DNA of 8,939 nt from an uncultured Bacilli bacterium (GCA_947623975.1 CANQHY010000045.1:1-8939), one strand, 5' to 3'. Shown: positions 1 through 5,746, numbered from the stretch's first letter. A program made the numbers and translations. The notes: a model not told the origin generated them from the letters alone.

Positions 1-103
1 CCTCAAGTGACTATTATATACTAACCTAGGACATTTTCCAAAGTTAACACTTAAGACATTATCATAAATTAATCATAGGTAGTAAGCATAACTAAACTTT
101 TTC

Positions 104-132
104 TTGTAAAAAATTAGGTTTTATGGTAGATT
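104..132 (+). promoter_or_regulatory. Probable secG promoter
   Basis: A TTGTAA -35-like box (104-109) is followed, after exactly 17 bases, by TAGATT (127-132) preceded by TGg, which makes an extended -10. Transcription would begin near 139, giving a leader of about 20 bases before secG. Each hexamer matches consensus at four of six positions, so the call rests on the spacing and the extended -10. Bases 1-103 are AT-rich with stops in all three forward frames close to the left edge, and I see no gene or RNA in them. Confidence 0.5.
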
Positions 133-157
133 AATAATTAGCAAACGGGGTGATATC

Positions 158-373
158 ATGAAAATTTTTTTACTTGTTATTTCAGTTCTTTTAATAGCTA
201 TAGTATTATTGCAAAGTAATAAAGCAGAAGGAGCCTCTCAGATTATATCTGGTGGTAATGCCGATTTATTTGGGCAAAGAAAAGAACGTGGCGCAGAGTT
301 ATTTATAAGTAGATTGACTTTTGCTTTGGGTGCACTTTTCTTTATTATTTGCTTAGTTATGAATATTATATAA
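158..373 (+). CDS. secG: Preprotein translocase subunit SecG
   Basis: SecG is the small accessory subunit of the SecYEG channel in the cytoplasmic membrane and helps SecA-driven protein export. The 71-aa length is normal for the family. There are two hydrophobic segments (about residues 2-20 and 50-70). Between them lies the typical cytoplasmic loop: LLQSNKAEG, then an ISGG element (about 30-33), then LFGQRKERGAE, matching the conserved 'LLQ.gk..G....ISGG...LFG....rG' pattern. The ATG is preceded by GGGGTGAT, a strong Shine-Dalgarno match to the 16S 3' end. It lies upstream of rnr and smpB as in many Bacilli, but a palindromic terminator separates it from rnr, so it is probably its own transcript. 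Confidence 0.95.
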   Translation: MKIFLLVISVLLIAIVLLQSNKAEGASQIISGGNADLFGQRKERGAELFISRLTFALGALFFIICLVMNII

Positions 374-377
374 TAGG

Positions 378-400
378 AGGCTATTAATAGCCTTTTTTTT
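378..400 (+). terminator. Intrinsic terminator of secG
   Basis: AGGCTATTAATAGCCT is a perfect 16-base palindrome. It folds as a 6-bp stem with a TTAA loop, extendable by G-U pairs, and runs into eight T's. It begins four bases after the secG stop codon. Its right half covers the place where a -35 element for rnr would sit. Confidence 0.85.
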
Positions 401-401
401 G

Positions 402-410
402 TGCTATAAT
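402..410 (+). promoter_or_regulatory. rnr promoter (extended -10)
   Basis: TGcTATAAT is a consensus extended -10, immediately downstream of the secG terminator T-tract. The base range 17 nt upstream reads TATTAA, so there is no real -35, and the TG motif probably compensates. The expected start near 417 leaves a leader of only about 13 bases before the rnr ATG at 430. This argues against translation from the TTG at 412. Confidence 0.6.
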
Positions 411-429
411 TTTGGTAGGATGTGATGGT

Positions 430-2532
430 ATGAAAGATAATATATTAGATACTCTAAAAAAAGTTGGAAGAGCTTTAAGTTACGAGGAGTTGGATTCTTT
501 ACTTGATATAAAGACAATAGAAGAAACTCAAAAAATGTCTGAAGCACTTGTTGAACTTGAAAAGGAAGGAGAAATTTATCATTCTAATAAAGATAGATAT
601 ATGTTGTTTGGCGATTCTAATTTAAAAAAGGGAACTTTGCGTGTCAACAAGAGAGGGTTCGGTTTTGTTGAGGTTTTAGGCGAAGAAGAAGATATTTTTA
701 TTTCGGAAGAAAATATGAAAGATGCTGTTGACAGTGATTTTGTTGCTGTTGAAATAACGGAACATAAAAGCGATGGCAGAAGAGAAGGAAGAATTTTAAG
801 AATAATAAAACGTGGTGTTTCTTCGGTAATTGGAGAATTTCGGGTAAAAAAAGGAAACTGCTATGTAATACCTGATGACGATAAACTAAAATTAGATATC
901 GAGATTCCTCGAAAGAAAAATATGGGAGCTGTCGATGGACATAAAGTAGTAGTAGAAATAAAAGACTTTAAAAAACATGGAAGGTGCATTGGAGAAATTG
1001 TAAAAATTATTGGTCATAAGAATGATCCAGGTGTTGATATTTTATCTATTGTAAATAAATATGAGATAAAAGATACTTTTGACGAAGAGACAATTGCACA
1101 ACTTGATTCAATTCCTGAAGAGGTATCACAAGAAGATAAAAAAGGTAGACGTGATTTAACAAACGAGGTAATATTTACTATTGATGGCGATGATACCAAA
1201 GATATTGATGATGCGATTTCGATAGATTTGCTTCCTAATGGTAATTATAAATTAGGAGTACACATAGCGGATGTTTCATATTATGTAAAAGAGGGTAGCC
1301 CTCTTGACAAAGAAGCAATGGAACGTGGTACTAGCGTCTATTTGGTAGATAGGGTAATACCAATGTTACCACATAAATTGTCTAATGGTATTTGTTCATT
1401 AAATCCCGATGTTGAGCGTCTTGCTATTTCCTGTGTTATGGAGATAGATAACAAAGGTAAAACAGTTGATTATGAGATATTTGAAAGTGTAATTAAATCT
1501 AGAATCCAAATGACTTATAAAAAAGTAAATAAAATTTTAGAAGAAAATATTATCCCCGAAGGATATGAACCATATGCTGAAAAGTTAAAGTTAATGAGCC
1601 AATTAGCTTCTATTATTAGGAAAGCAAAATTAGAAAGAGGATATCTTGATTTTGATGTCGATGAGGCTAAGATATTAGTAGATAAAGATGGAGTCCCAAC
1701 GGATATAGTGCTAAGAGATAGAGGAGTTGGAGAAAATTTAATTGAGGATTTTATGATTCAAGCAAATGAATGTGTAGCAACTCATATATTCTATATGAAT
1801 TTACCTTTCATTTACCGTGTCCATGAGTATCCTAAAGAGGATAAAATAAAGAGCTTTTTAGCATTTCTCGAAACACTTGGTTACAGTGTACATGGAAACA
1901 TTAAAGACACTAATCCGAAGGCAATTCAAAATTTGTTGAATTTTTTAAAGGATAAGAAAGAATTTAAAATATTGTCAAGTCTTCTTTTAAGAAATATGCA
2001 AAAGGCAATCTACTTACCTCAAAATTTAGGACATTATGGGCTAGCAAGTAAATGTTATACTCATTTTACTTCACCAATCAGAAGATATCCAGATACGACA
2101 GTTCATAGACTTTTAAGAACATATTTATTTAATCATGATATGTCACAAAATACGATAAAACATTGGGAAGAAAAGTTAATTTATGTAAGTGATCATTCAT
2201 CTCTTAAAGAAAGAGCATCTGTAGAATGTGAAAGAGAAGTTGACGATATGAAAATGGCCGAATATATGGAAGGGCATATAGGTGAGGAATTTTCTGGTAT
2301 GATTTCTTCTGTTATGAATTTTGGCTTGTTTGTACAGCTCGACAATTTAGTTGAAGGATTAGTACATATAGATGAACTTGATGGTTATTATGTTTATGAT
2401 GAGGTATCACAATCTTTAACAAATGAAAACAATGGCATGAAATATGTTCTTGGCGATAAACTCTTAGTTAAAGTTATTGCAGCATCCAAAGAAGAGAAAA
2501 AAATAGATTTCAGCATTGTTAAAAAATTATAG
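430..2532 (+). CDS. rnr: Ribonuclease R
   Basis: This is a processive 3'-to-5' hydrolytic exoribonuclease of the RNase II/RNB family that degrades structured RNA. In trans-translation it removes the non-stop mRNA. Domains in order over 700 aa: winged helix (about 1-65), cold-shock OB fold (GTLRVNKRGFGFVEV, about 68-115), a second OB-like segment (about 135-185), the RNB catalytic domain (about 245-565) and an S1 domain (about 618-698). The catalytic motif DGDDTKDIDDA begins at residue 252. D252, D258, D260 and D261 correspond to the Mg-binding aspartates of the family. HIADVSYYV, RGTSVYL, LSNGICSLNP and HFTSPIRRYPD are also present. The chain stops just after S1 and lacks the lysine-rich tail of E. 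coli RNase R. An in-frame TTG at 412 could add six residues, but ATG 430 agrees with the promoter and with the family N-terminus. The stop codon is seven bases before smpB, so the two are co-transcribed. Confidence 0.96.
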   Translation: MKDNILDTLKKVGRALSYEELDSLLDIKTIEETQKMSEALVELEKEGEIYHSNKDRYMLFGDSNLKKGTLRVNKRGFGFVEVLGEEEDIFISEENMKDAVDSDFVAVEITEHKSDGRREGRILRIIKRGVSSVIGEFRVKKGNCYVIPDDDKLKLDIEIPRKKNMGAVDGHKVVVEIKDFKKHGRCIGEIVKIIGHKNDPGVDILSIVNKYEIKDTFDEETIAQLDSIPEEVSQEDKKGRRDLTNEVIFTIDGDDTKDIDDAISIDLLPNGNYKLGVHIADVSYYVKEGSPLDKEAMERGTSVYLVDRVIPMLPHKLSNGICSLNPDVERLAISCVMEIDNKGKTVDYEIFESVIKSRIQMTYKKVNKILEENIIPEGYEPYAEKLKLMSQLASIIRKAKLERGYLDFDVDEAKILVDKDGVPTDIVLRDRGVGENLIEDFMIQANECVATHIFYMNLPFIYRVHEYPKEDKIKSFLAFLETLGYSVHGNIKDTNPKAIQNLLNFLKDKKEFKILSSLLLRNMQKAIYLPQNLGHYGLASKCYTHFTSPIRRYPDTTVHRLLRTYLFNHDMSQNTIKHWEEKLIYVSDHSSLKERASVECEREVDDMKMAEYMEGHIGEEFSGMISSVMNFGLFVQLDNLVEGLVHIDELDGYYVYDEVSQSLTNENNGMKYVLGDKLLVKVIAASKEEKKIDFSIVKKL

Positions 2533-2539
2533 GTGGATT

Positions 2540-2980
2540 ATGGAAATATTAAACAGAAAAGCAAGACATGATTATTTTATAGAAGAAGAATATGAATGCG
2601 GCATTGTCTTAACAGGTACAGAAATAAAATCGGTTAGAAATGGTAGTTGTAATATTGGTGATAGTTATGGCCATATTAGAAAAGGCGAATTATATGTTTT
2701 AAATATGTTTATTGGAGTTTATAAAGAAGGAAATATTTTTAATCATAATGAAACTAGAACCAGAAAATTACTTATGCATAAAAAAGAAATACTGAAGTTA
2801 GATAATAAAGTAAAATTAGATGGTTATACTTTAATACCTTTAAAAGTGTATTTCAAAAACAATAAAGCAAAGTTACTTTTAGGATTATGTAAAGGAAAGA
2901 AAGATTATGATAAAAGAGAAGCCACTAAAGAAAGAGATATAAAAAGAGAACTTTCGAAAAGAAGCTTTTCCAAATATTAA
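2540..2980 (+). CDS. smpB: SsrA-binding protein SmpB
   Basis: SmpB binds tmRNA and carries it into the empty A site of stalled ribosomes, where it mimics the missing codon-anticodon helix. The 146-aa protein is family length. It shows NRKARHDYFIEE at residues 4-15, GIVLTGTEIKS, the FNH..TRTRKLLMHKKEI block and GYTLIPLKVYFKN. It ends with the basic tail containing GKKDYDKRE..KERD..RE, which enters the mRNA channel. The ATG at 2540 has AGGTGG just upstream, overlapping the rnr stop. A TTG eight codons earlier lies inside rnr and adds residues not found in the family. It is translated directly after rnr, and its partner RNA gene follows 45 bases after its stop. Confidence 0.97.
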   Translation: MEILNRKARHDYFIEEEYECGIVLTGTEIKSVRNGSCNIGDSYGHIRKGELYVLNMFIGVYKEGNIFNHNETRTRKLLMHKKEILKLDNKVKLDGYTLIPLKVYFKNNKAKLLLGLCKGKKDYDKREATKERDIKRELSKRSFSKY

Positions 2981-2983
2981 CAA

Positions 2984-3012
2984 TTGAATTATTATCCATT
3001 TTATGGTATAAT
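2984..3012 (+). promoter_or_regulatory. ssrA promoter
   Basis: TTGAAT (2984-2989), a 17-base spacer and TATAAT (3007-3012) with TGg in front form the best promoter in the window. It lies in the 45-base gap between smpB and tmRNA. The predicted start near 3019-3020 leaves a few bases to be trimmed, presumably by RNase P, to the mature 5' end at 3026. tmRNA can thus be made independently of the rnr-smpB message. Confidence 0.85.
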
Positions 3013-3106
3013 TTCACTTGTTTATGGGGCCGATTAGGTTTCGACGGGATTAATAGAATATAAATGGCAAGTCGAGGCATACGTAAATGCATCAGTTAAA
3101 ATAACT

Positions 3107-3169
3107 GGAAACAAAATTAAAGATACACTTGCTGCAATGTTTAATAGAAACGCTGTAGCTTTTGCCTAA
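3107..3169 (+). other. tmRNA proteolysis-tag reading frame
   Basis: The resume codon GGA follows AATAACT directly. The frame runs 20 sense codons to TAA, beginning GNKIKDTL and ending AVAFA. With the alanine from the charged tmRNA the tag is 21 residues, longer than the 15 of B. subtilis. The small hydrophobic end is a typical degron for ClpXP or Lon. The VAFA ending recalls mycoplasma tags, which end in FAFA or VFA. The start is inferred by alignment to known tmRNAs. Confidence 0.85.
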
Positions 3170-3284
3170 TTTAGTTTAGGAAGGTGTGCTCCTTTTGTCT
3201 TTTTTCCTACGGGAGATTTAAGGGGCTTATACAGTAGGATATATTATGATGATACCTATAAGTCATAAAGAATTTAATAGGTTG

Positions 3285-3338
3285 GTTATGTGTTAATTTG
3301 TTAATTAATCTTTCACATAACGAGATTTATTAATTAAC
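3285..3338 (+). other. H-type pseudoknot in tmRNA (PK4 position)
   Basis: Stem 1 pairs GTTATGTG (3285-3292) with CACATAAC (3314-3321). Stem 2 pairs GTTAATTAAT (3300-3309), which lies in the loop of stem 1, with ATTAATTAAC (3329-3338). All 18 pairs are Watson-Crick and the two stems interleave, which defines an H-type pseudoknot. Its place just before the 3' strand of the long helix 2 fits the last pseudoknot of tmRNA. Confidence 0.8.
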
Positions 3339-3445
3339 TAAACTTGTAGAAATTTATATATCATTCTTCTCGGACGGGAGTTCGATTCTCCCCGGTTCCA
3401 CCAAATTGATAGAAAACTCAGAAAATTTGAGTAAAAATAGAAAAG

Positions 3446-3469
3446 CGTACTTGATAAAAGTACGTTTTT
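3446..3469 (+). terminator. Intrinsic terminator of ssrA
   Basis: CGTACTT-gataa-AAGTACG is a perfect 7-bp stem followed by TTTTT, 42 bases after the tmRNA CCA end. A weaker hairpin (ACTC...GAGT, about 3417-3432) precedes it. It ends the transcript made from the ssrA promoter, leaving a 3' trailer to be removed by ribonucleases. Confidence 0.8.
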
Positions 3470-3509
3470 ATGTTGTAGTGTATACCTGTCAAGGAAACTT
3501 GCATACAAT

Positions 3510-3537
3510 AAAAAAGAAACATACAACATCGTATGTT
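3510..3537 (-). terminator. Minus-strand intrinsic terminator of the 229-aa gene
   Basis: Read on the minus strand, AACATAC-GATGTT-GTATGTT (3537-3518) forms a 7-bp stem with a 6-base loop, followed by TCTTTTTT. It lies about 93 bases beyond the stop codon of the gene ending at 3631. It faces the plus-strand ssrA terminator, so convergent transcription is blocked from both sides. Confidence 0.65.
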
Positions 3538-3630
3538 GAGCTAGATAATGCTTTTATTTTAGCATCATAAAAATTCAATGTTTATGTGGTTTCTTATAGA
3601 ATTTTTTACTAATGATAGATTTTAATCTTC

Positions 3631-4320
3631 TTATTTTTGTTTCTTCTTTTTTATTTCATAGGCTAAATGTTTATTTAATAAGTCTTCAGTAAAAAACAAA
3701 TTACCATTATCATCAGGATAATATTGTGAAACCTCTTCTGCTATTCTTTCTTCTAATTCTTGTGGGGTTAGCTCTCCAAATGTCCAATAATCAAAAAAAT
3801 TACCATTTTCTTTTTTGTAATAGCATTTTCTAATATTTTTTTCGGTTGTTCTTCCATATAAAACATCCTGTTGAACAAATTGGCTTGCTATTGAATTTAA
3901 TTTATCACTTACAACTCCAACTAAGTCATCACTACTAATTGGTACAGATAGGGAAATTGTATTACCTTCTCCGCGGCCAGTATTATTGTCAATTTTTTTA
4001 ATTATCCTATTTTCTATTAATGAGGAAACAACCTTTTTATTCTCATCACTCAAAGTATCATATGAAATACCAATAAACGCCATTCCTTTGGCATTTTCCT
4101 CGCCATCAACGTTTGCCCCAGAAAATAATGTCTGAATATTTAAATCATATAATAATTGACATGCTTCTAAACAAGCTTCATCAGCATAATACCTTATTGA
4201 TTCTCTTGATAAAGGAATACAAGCTTCAGACCCCACATTATAAAAAAGCTGTGATTCTTTTTCAGAATTAAGTCCAGTTAGTATCCGCTTTGTATCTTTT
4301 ATTTTTGTATCTTTACTCAT
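3631..4320 (-). CDS. Hypothetical soluble protein, 229 aa, islet gene
   Basis: I do not recognise this gene. The protein starts MSKDTKIKDTKRIL and has no signal peptide or membrane segment. The middle part, from ACLEACQLLYDLNIQTLFSG (about residues 48-67) to FIGISYDTLSDENKK (about 82-96), reads as an alpha/beta fold. I have only a vague impression of similar 'LYDLNI.T..SG' and 'ISYDTLS.EN' segments in uncharacterised Firmicutes proteins. The C-terminal third is acidic and aromatic (FFDYWTFGELTPQELEERIAEE) and ends in a lysine cluster, KKKKQK. The ATG at 4320 is chosen because GAGG lies eight bases upstream (4329-4332); a TTG at 4341 in frame has no such site and would cover it. It runs against the flanking housekeeping genes, with its own promoter and terminator, which suggests acquired cargo. 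No catalytic motif is evident. Confidence 0.8.
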   Translation of the reverse strand: MSKDTKIKDTKRILTGLNSEKESQLFYNVGSEACIPLSRESIRYYADEACLEACQLLYDLNIQTLFSGANVDGEENAKGMAFIGISYDTLSDENKKVVSSLIENRIIKKIDNNTGRGEGNTISLSVPISSDDLVGVVSDKLNSIASQFVQQDVLYGRTTEKNIRKCYYKKENGNFFDYWTFGELTPQELEERIAEEVSQYYPDDNGNLFFTEDLLNKHLAYEIKKKKQK

Positions 4321-4328
4321 ATTTAAAT

Positions 4329-4332
4329 CCTC
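4329..4332 (-). promoter_or_regulatory. Ribosome binding site fixing the 229-aa gene start
   Basis: GAGG on the minus strand, eight bases before ATG 4320. It lies inside the seven-codon extension that would follow from starting at the in-frame TTG at 4341, so it decides for the shorter protein. Confidence 0.7.
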
Positions 4333-4341
4333 AAATTTCAA

Positions 4342-4875
4342 GCTGTTTAATAGAATTATTATTTTGTCTATATCTACAGTATATCACATAACCTAATTAA
4401 ATTTTTAATTTTATTATGATTAAAATGTTGATACTAATTACTTGATATAATATTGACATTAGTGTATTTCTTTTAGTATCAAAATATTTTATATTCATAA
4501 ATGAAAGAAGTTTTATTATGTCAGTAGTAGAAAGTAAAGTTAGAAGGTTTAGCTTATTTCTTGCTAATCCAATTGTTACAAAAATGAACAAAGTTGAATA
4601 AAGCGGTAAATTTTCTTGTACGACATATGGTACTTACAACTAATATCGAAATGTCTAAGAACAGGTTATAAACTTGATTGAAACAGCATTTGCTTTATCT
4701 TACTTTATTATTAAAATATATTTAAAGATATTTAACCTTATAATTCAAGCAACTTCAAAAAAGAAAAACAATAATTAAAAGATTGCCTATTCTTAATTGG
4801 ATTTGCTCAAAGGCTAAGAATCTTAGAAAAATACCTAATATAAAATATTAAAAAGGAACAGCACTAACTGTTCTT
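4342..4875. other. AT-rich stretch without a convincing gene
   Basis: About 530 bases between the two minus-strand genes. A plus-strand open frame from 4446 to about 4602 contains an ATG at 4518 (MSVVESKVRRFSLFLANPIV..., ending MNKVE) but lacks a clear ribosome binding site. A TTG-initiated minus-strand frame (4397-4591) has low-complexity I/L/N-rich content and also no ribosome binding site. A TTGACA hexamer lies at 4453-4458 without a good -10. The stretch looks like decayed sequence, perhaps a degraded gene, but no family is recognisable. Its right end is the terminator at 4852-4877. Confidence 0.4.
4378..4386 (-). promoter_or_regulatory. Possible promoter of the 229-aa gene
   Basis: TGaTATACT on the minus strand is an extended -10 about 58 bases upstream of the ATG at 4320. 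No convincing -35 is seen 16-18 bases further up. The expected start near 4370 gives a leader of about 50 bases. Confidence 0.4.
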
Positions 4876-4877
4876 TT
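4852..4877 (-). terminator. Terminator of the 118-aa gene, overlapping its stop codon
   Basis: GAACAG (4856-4861) pairs with CTGTTC (4868-4873) around the loop cactaa. A-T pairs and one G-U pair on the outside lengthen the stem to 10 bp (4852-4861/4868-4877). On the minus strand it continues into TTTTTAATA; on the plus strand it ends in TTTT. The gene's stop codon (4876-4878) falls in the stem base, so gene and terminator are fused without spare sequence. It could work in both directions. Confidence 0.75.
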
Positions 4878-5232
4878 ATACTTTACCTTCTTTATTTAAT
4901 TTTTCCCAACTATCATGAACATAGGAATTACCTCCCAATGTTTTATACCTGTCATAAAGCTCATAGGCATTTTGTTTTTGGATAGAGGATTTATTATTAC
5001 CGCGTTCAATATCGTTCATAAAATTAACTAATATAATTTTAATTAACTCTAGTTCAATATTATCCCTACTATTGGAAGACATTTTTTCAAGATGATCAAT
5101 TTTTTCATTAATTGGGTTTAATACTTTTGAAATAAATGATTTTGAAAATCCAATCAATCCTGTAATTGCCCCTATTAAAACACTAGCAAATGTCATGATA
5201 GCAACTATTTGTCCTAATGTTATATTTTCCAT
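4876..5232 (-). CDS. Small membrane-anchored protein, phage-like
   Basis: The 118-aa product has one hydrophobic segment near the N-terminus (about residues 6-30, QIVAIMTFASVLIGAITGLIG). A charged, probably coiled-coil stretch follows (about 38-80, INEKIDHLEKMSS...IELELIKIIL). The C-terminal module contains AYELYDRYKTLGGNSYVHDSWEKLNKEGK. As far as I recall, that type of ending (YxxYxxLGGNSYI...W.KEGK) occurs in small membrane proteins encoded by Firmicutes phages near lysis or tail genes. That recollection is the only ground for a phage origin, and a holin-like or anchoring role is inference. The start is well supported: AAAGAGG lies six bases before the ATG. It has its own promoter and a terminator that overlaps its stop. 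No endolysin or other phage gene is adjacent. Confidence 0.8.
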   Translation of the reverse strand: MENITLGQIVAIMTFASVLIGAITGLIGFSKSFISKVLNPINEKIDHLEKMSSNSRDNIELELIKIILVNFMNDIERGNNKSSIQKQNAYELYDRYKTLGGNSYVHDSWEKLNKEGKV

Positions 5233-5251
5233 ATTATACCTCTTTCATATA

Positions 5252-5280
5252 ATTATTTATCCATAATTAAAATATGTAAA
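5252..5280 (-). promoter_or_regulatory. Probable promoter of the 118-aa gene
   Basis: On the minus strand TTTACA (5280-5275), 17 bases and AATAAT (5257-5252) make a good housekeeping-type promoter. Transcription would start near 5245, so the leader is about 13 bases and consists mostly of the ribosome binding site. Confidence 0.5.
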
Positions 5281-5338
5281 AATACTAAAAGAACACATTT
5301 CATTTGCCTTATAAAAAATATTAAAATTTATGTTTTTA

Positions 5339-5347
5339 TGTTACAAT
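5339..5347 (+). promoter_or_regulatory. mrnC operon promoter (extended -10)
   Basis: TGtTACAAT is an extended -10 with no good -35 (TATTAA at 5319-5324). The expected start near 5354 leaves fewer than ten bases before the mrnC ATG at 5363. The ATG at 5330, in frame and upstream, lies before this promoter, so it cannot be used on this transcript. Confidence 0.55.
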
Positions 5348-5362
5348 TATTTTGGTGATATT

Positions 5363-5746
5363 ATGAATCCAAATACAGTAAATGTTTTAGTTCTTGCTTA
5401 TTTAGGCGACAATGTGTATGAATATTACGTTAGAAAATATTTGATTAATAAGAAAATTGCTAATGTAAATGAGTTACAAGCAAATGCTGTAAACTATGTC
5501 AGTGCTACCAATCAAGCTAGATTTCTAAAAAAACTTATTGAATTAAATTTCTTTTCTGAAGAAGAACTTAATATTATAAAAAGAGCACGGAATCACAAAT
5601 CGTTGTCACATCCCAAAAATTGTGATGCTATTACCTATAAATATGCAACTAGTTTGGAAGCAGTTTTAGGTTATCTTGAACTCTTAGAAAATAGAAAAAG
5701 AATTGAAGAAATAATGAATAATATTTTAGGAGGAAATATATGTTAG
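5363..5746 (+). CDS. mrnC: Mini-ribonuclease III
   Basis: This is a dimeric RNase III catalytic domain without a double-stranded RNA-binding domain. In B. subtilis it matures the ends of 23S rRNA. The 127-aa protein opens with MNPNTVNVLVLAYLGDNVYE. D16 is the conserved acidic metal ligand of the LAYLGDxVYE motif and E20 follows it. Further on are NELQANAVNYVSATNQA (about 36-52), KRARNHKS (73-80) and KNCDAITYKYATSLEAVLGYL (85-105), whose E99 matches the second catalytic acid. ATG 5363 has GGTGAT just upstream and gives the family N-terminus; ATG 5330 would add 11 unrelated residues and precedes the promoter. It overlaps rlmB by seven bases. In most Bacilli cysS lies directly upstream; here the islet gene does. 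Confidence 0.94.
   Translation: MNPNTVNVLVLAYLGDNVYEYYVRKYLINKKIANVNELQANAVNYVSATNQARFLKKLIELNFFSEEELNIIKRARNHKSLSHPKNCDAITYKYATSLEAVLGYLELLENRKRIEEIMNNILGGNIC

Larger units (their letters stand above)
3026..3403 (+). ncRNA. ssrA: Transfer-messenger RNA (tmRNA), one-piece
   Basis: tmRNA acts first as alanyl-tRNA and then as mRNA to tag and release stalled nascent chains. The 5' end GGGGCCG pairs with CGGTTCC near the 3' end (7 bp, two G-U), followed by A and an encoded CCA. The T arm GGGAG-TTCGATT-CTCCC (3376-3392) and the D-like TTTCGACGGGAT are intact. AATAACT precedes the resume codon, as in B. subtilis. The reading frame 3107-3166 (stop TAA 3167-3169) encodes GNKIKDTLAA...NAVAFA, 20 codons plus the loaded Ala. 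Pseudoknot pairings are visible: TAGGAA 3177-3182 with 3204-3209 interleaved with CTCC 3189-3192/GGAG 3212-3215; helix 3224-3231/3257-3264; and a long H-type knot at 3285-3338. At 378 nt the length is typical for one-piece tmRNA. Confidence 0.97.
3404..3630. other. Gene-free junction between tmRNA and islet
   Basis: This 227-base stretch holds the ssrA terminator and, in the opposite direction, the terminator of the minus-strand gene ending at 3631. Between them lies an imperfect inverted repeat, TGTAT (3479-3483) with ATACA (3503-3507), enclosing CAAG-GAAA-CTTG (3490-3501). I see no gene and no copy of the tmRNA 3' end. If the islet entered by site-specific recombination, this would be its left boundary, but no att repeat shows this. 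Confidence 0.5.

Noticed and set aside
412..429. TTG start extending RNase R by six residues
   Set aside because: It lies only two bases past the -10 element (405-410), upstream of the expected transcription start, and the ATG at 430 gives the normal N-terminus.
1014..1199. Minus-strand 61-aa frame inside rnr
   Set aside because: It is antisense to the conserved RNB domain, with no ribosome binding site and no family resemblance.
2516..2539. TTG start extending SmpB by eight residues
   Set aside because: It is inside the end of rnr and adds sequence absent from SmpB; AGGTGG points to ATG 2540.
3338..3529. Minus-strand 63-aa frame across the tmRNA 3' end, with WWNRGESNSRP
   Set aside because: This peptide is the well-known artefact of translating the antisense of a T arm and CCA end. 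The DNA there is tmRNA and its terminator.
4397..4591. Minus-strand 64-aa hydrophobic frame
   Set aside because: It starts at TTG without a ribosome binding site and its I/L/N-rich content is what AT-rich non-coding DNA yields.
5330..5362. Upstream ATG extending Mini-RNase III by 11 residues
   Set aside because: It lies upstream of the -10 element, and the family N-terminus begins at MNPNTVNVLVL.
3404..5362. Duplicate of the tmRNA 3' end (attR) flanking the islet
   Set aside because: Reading through the interval I found no second copy of the T-arm/CCA sequence, so a site-specific insertion is not demonstrated.
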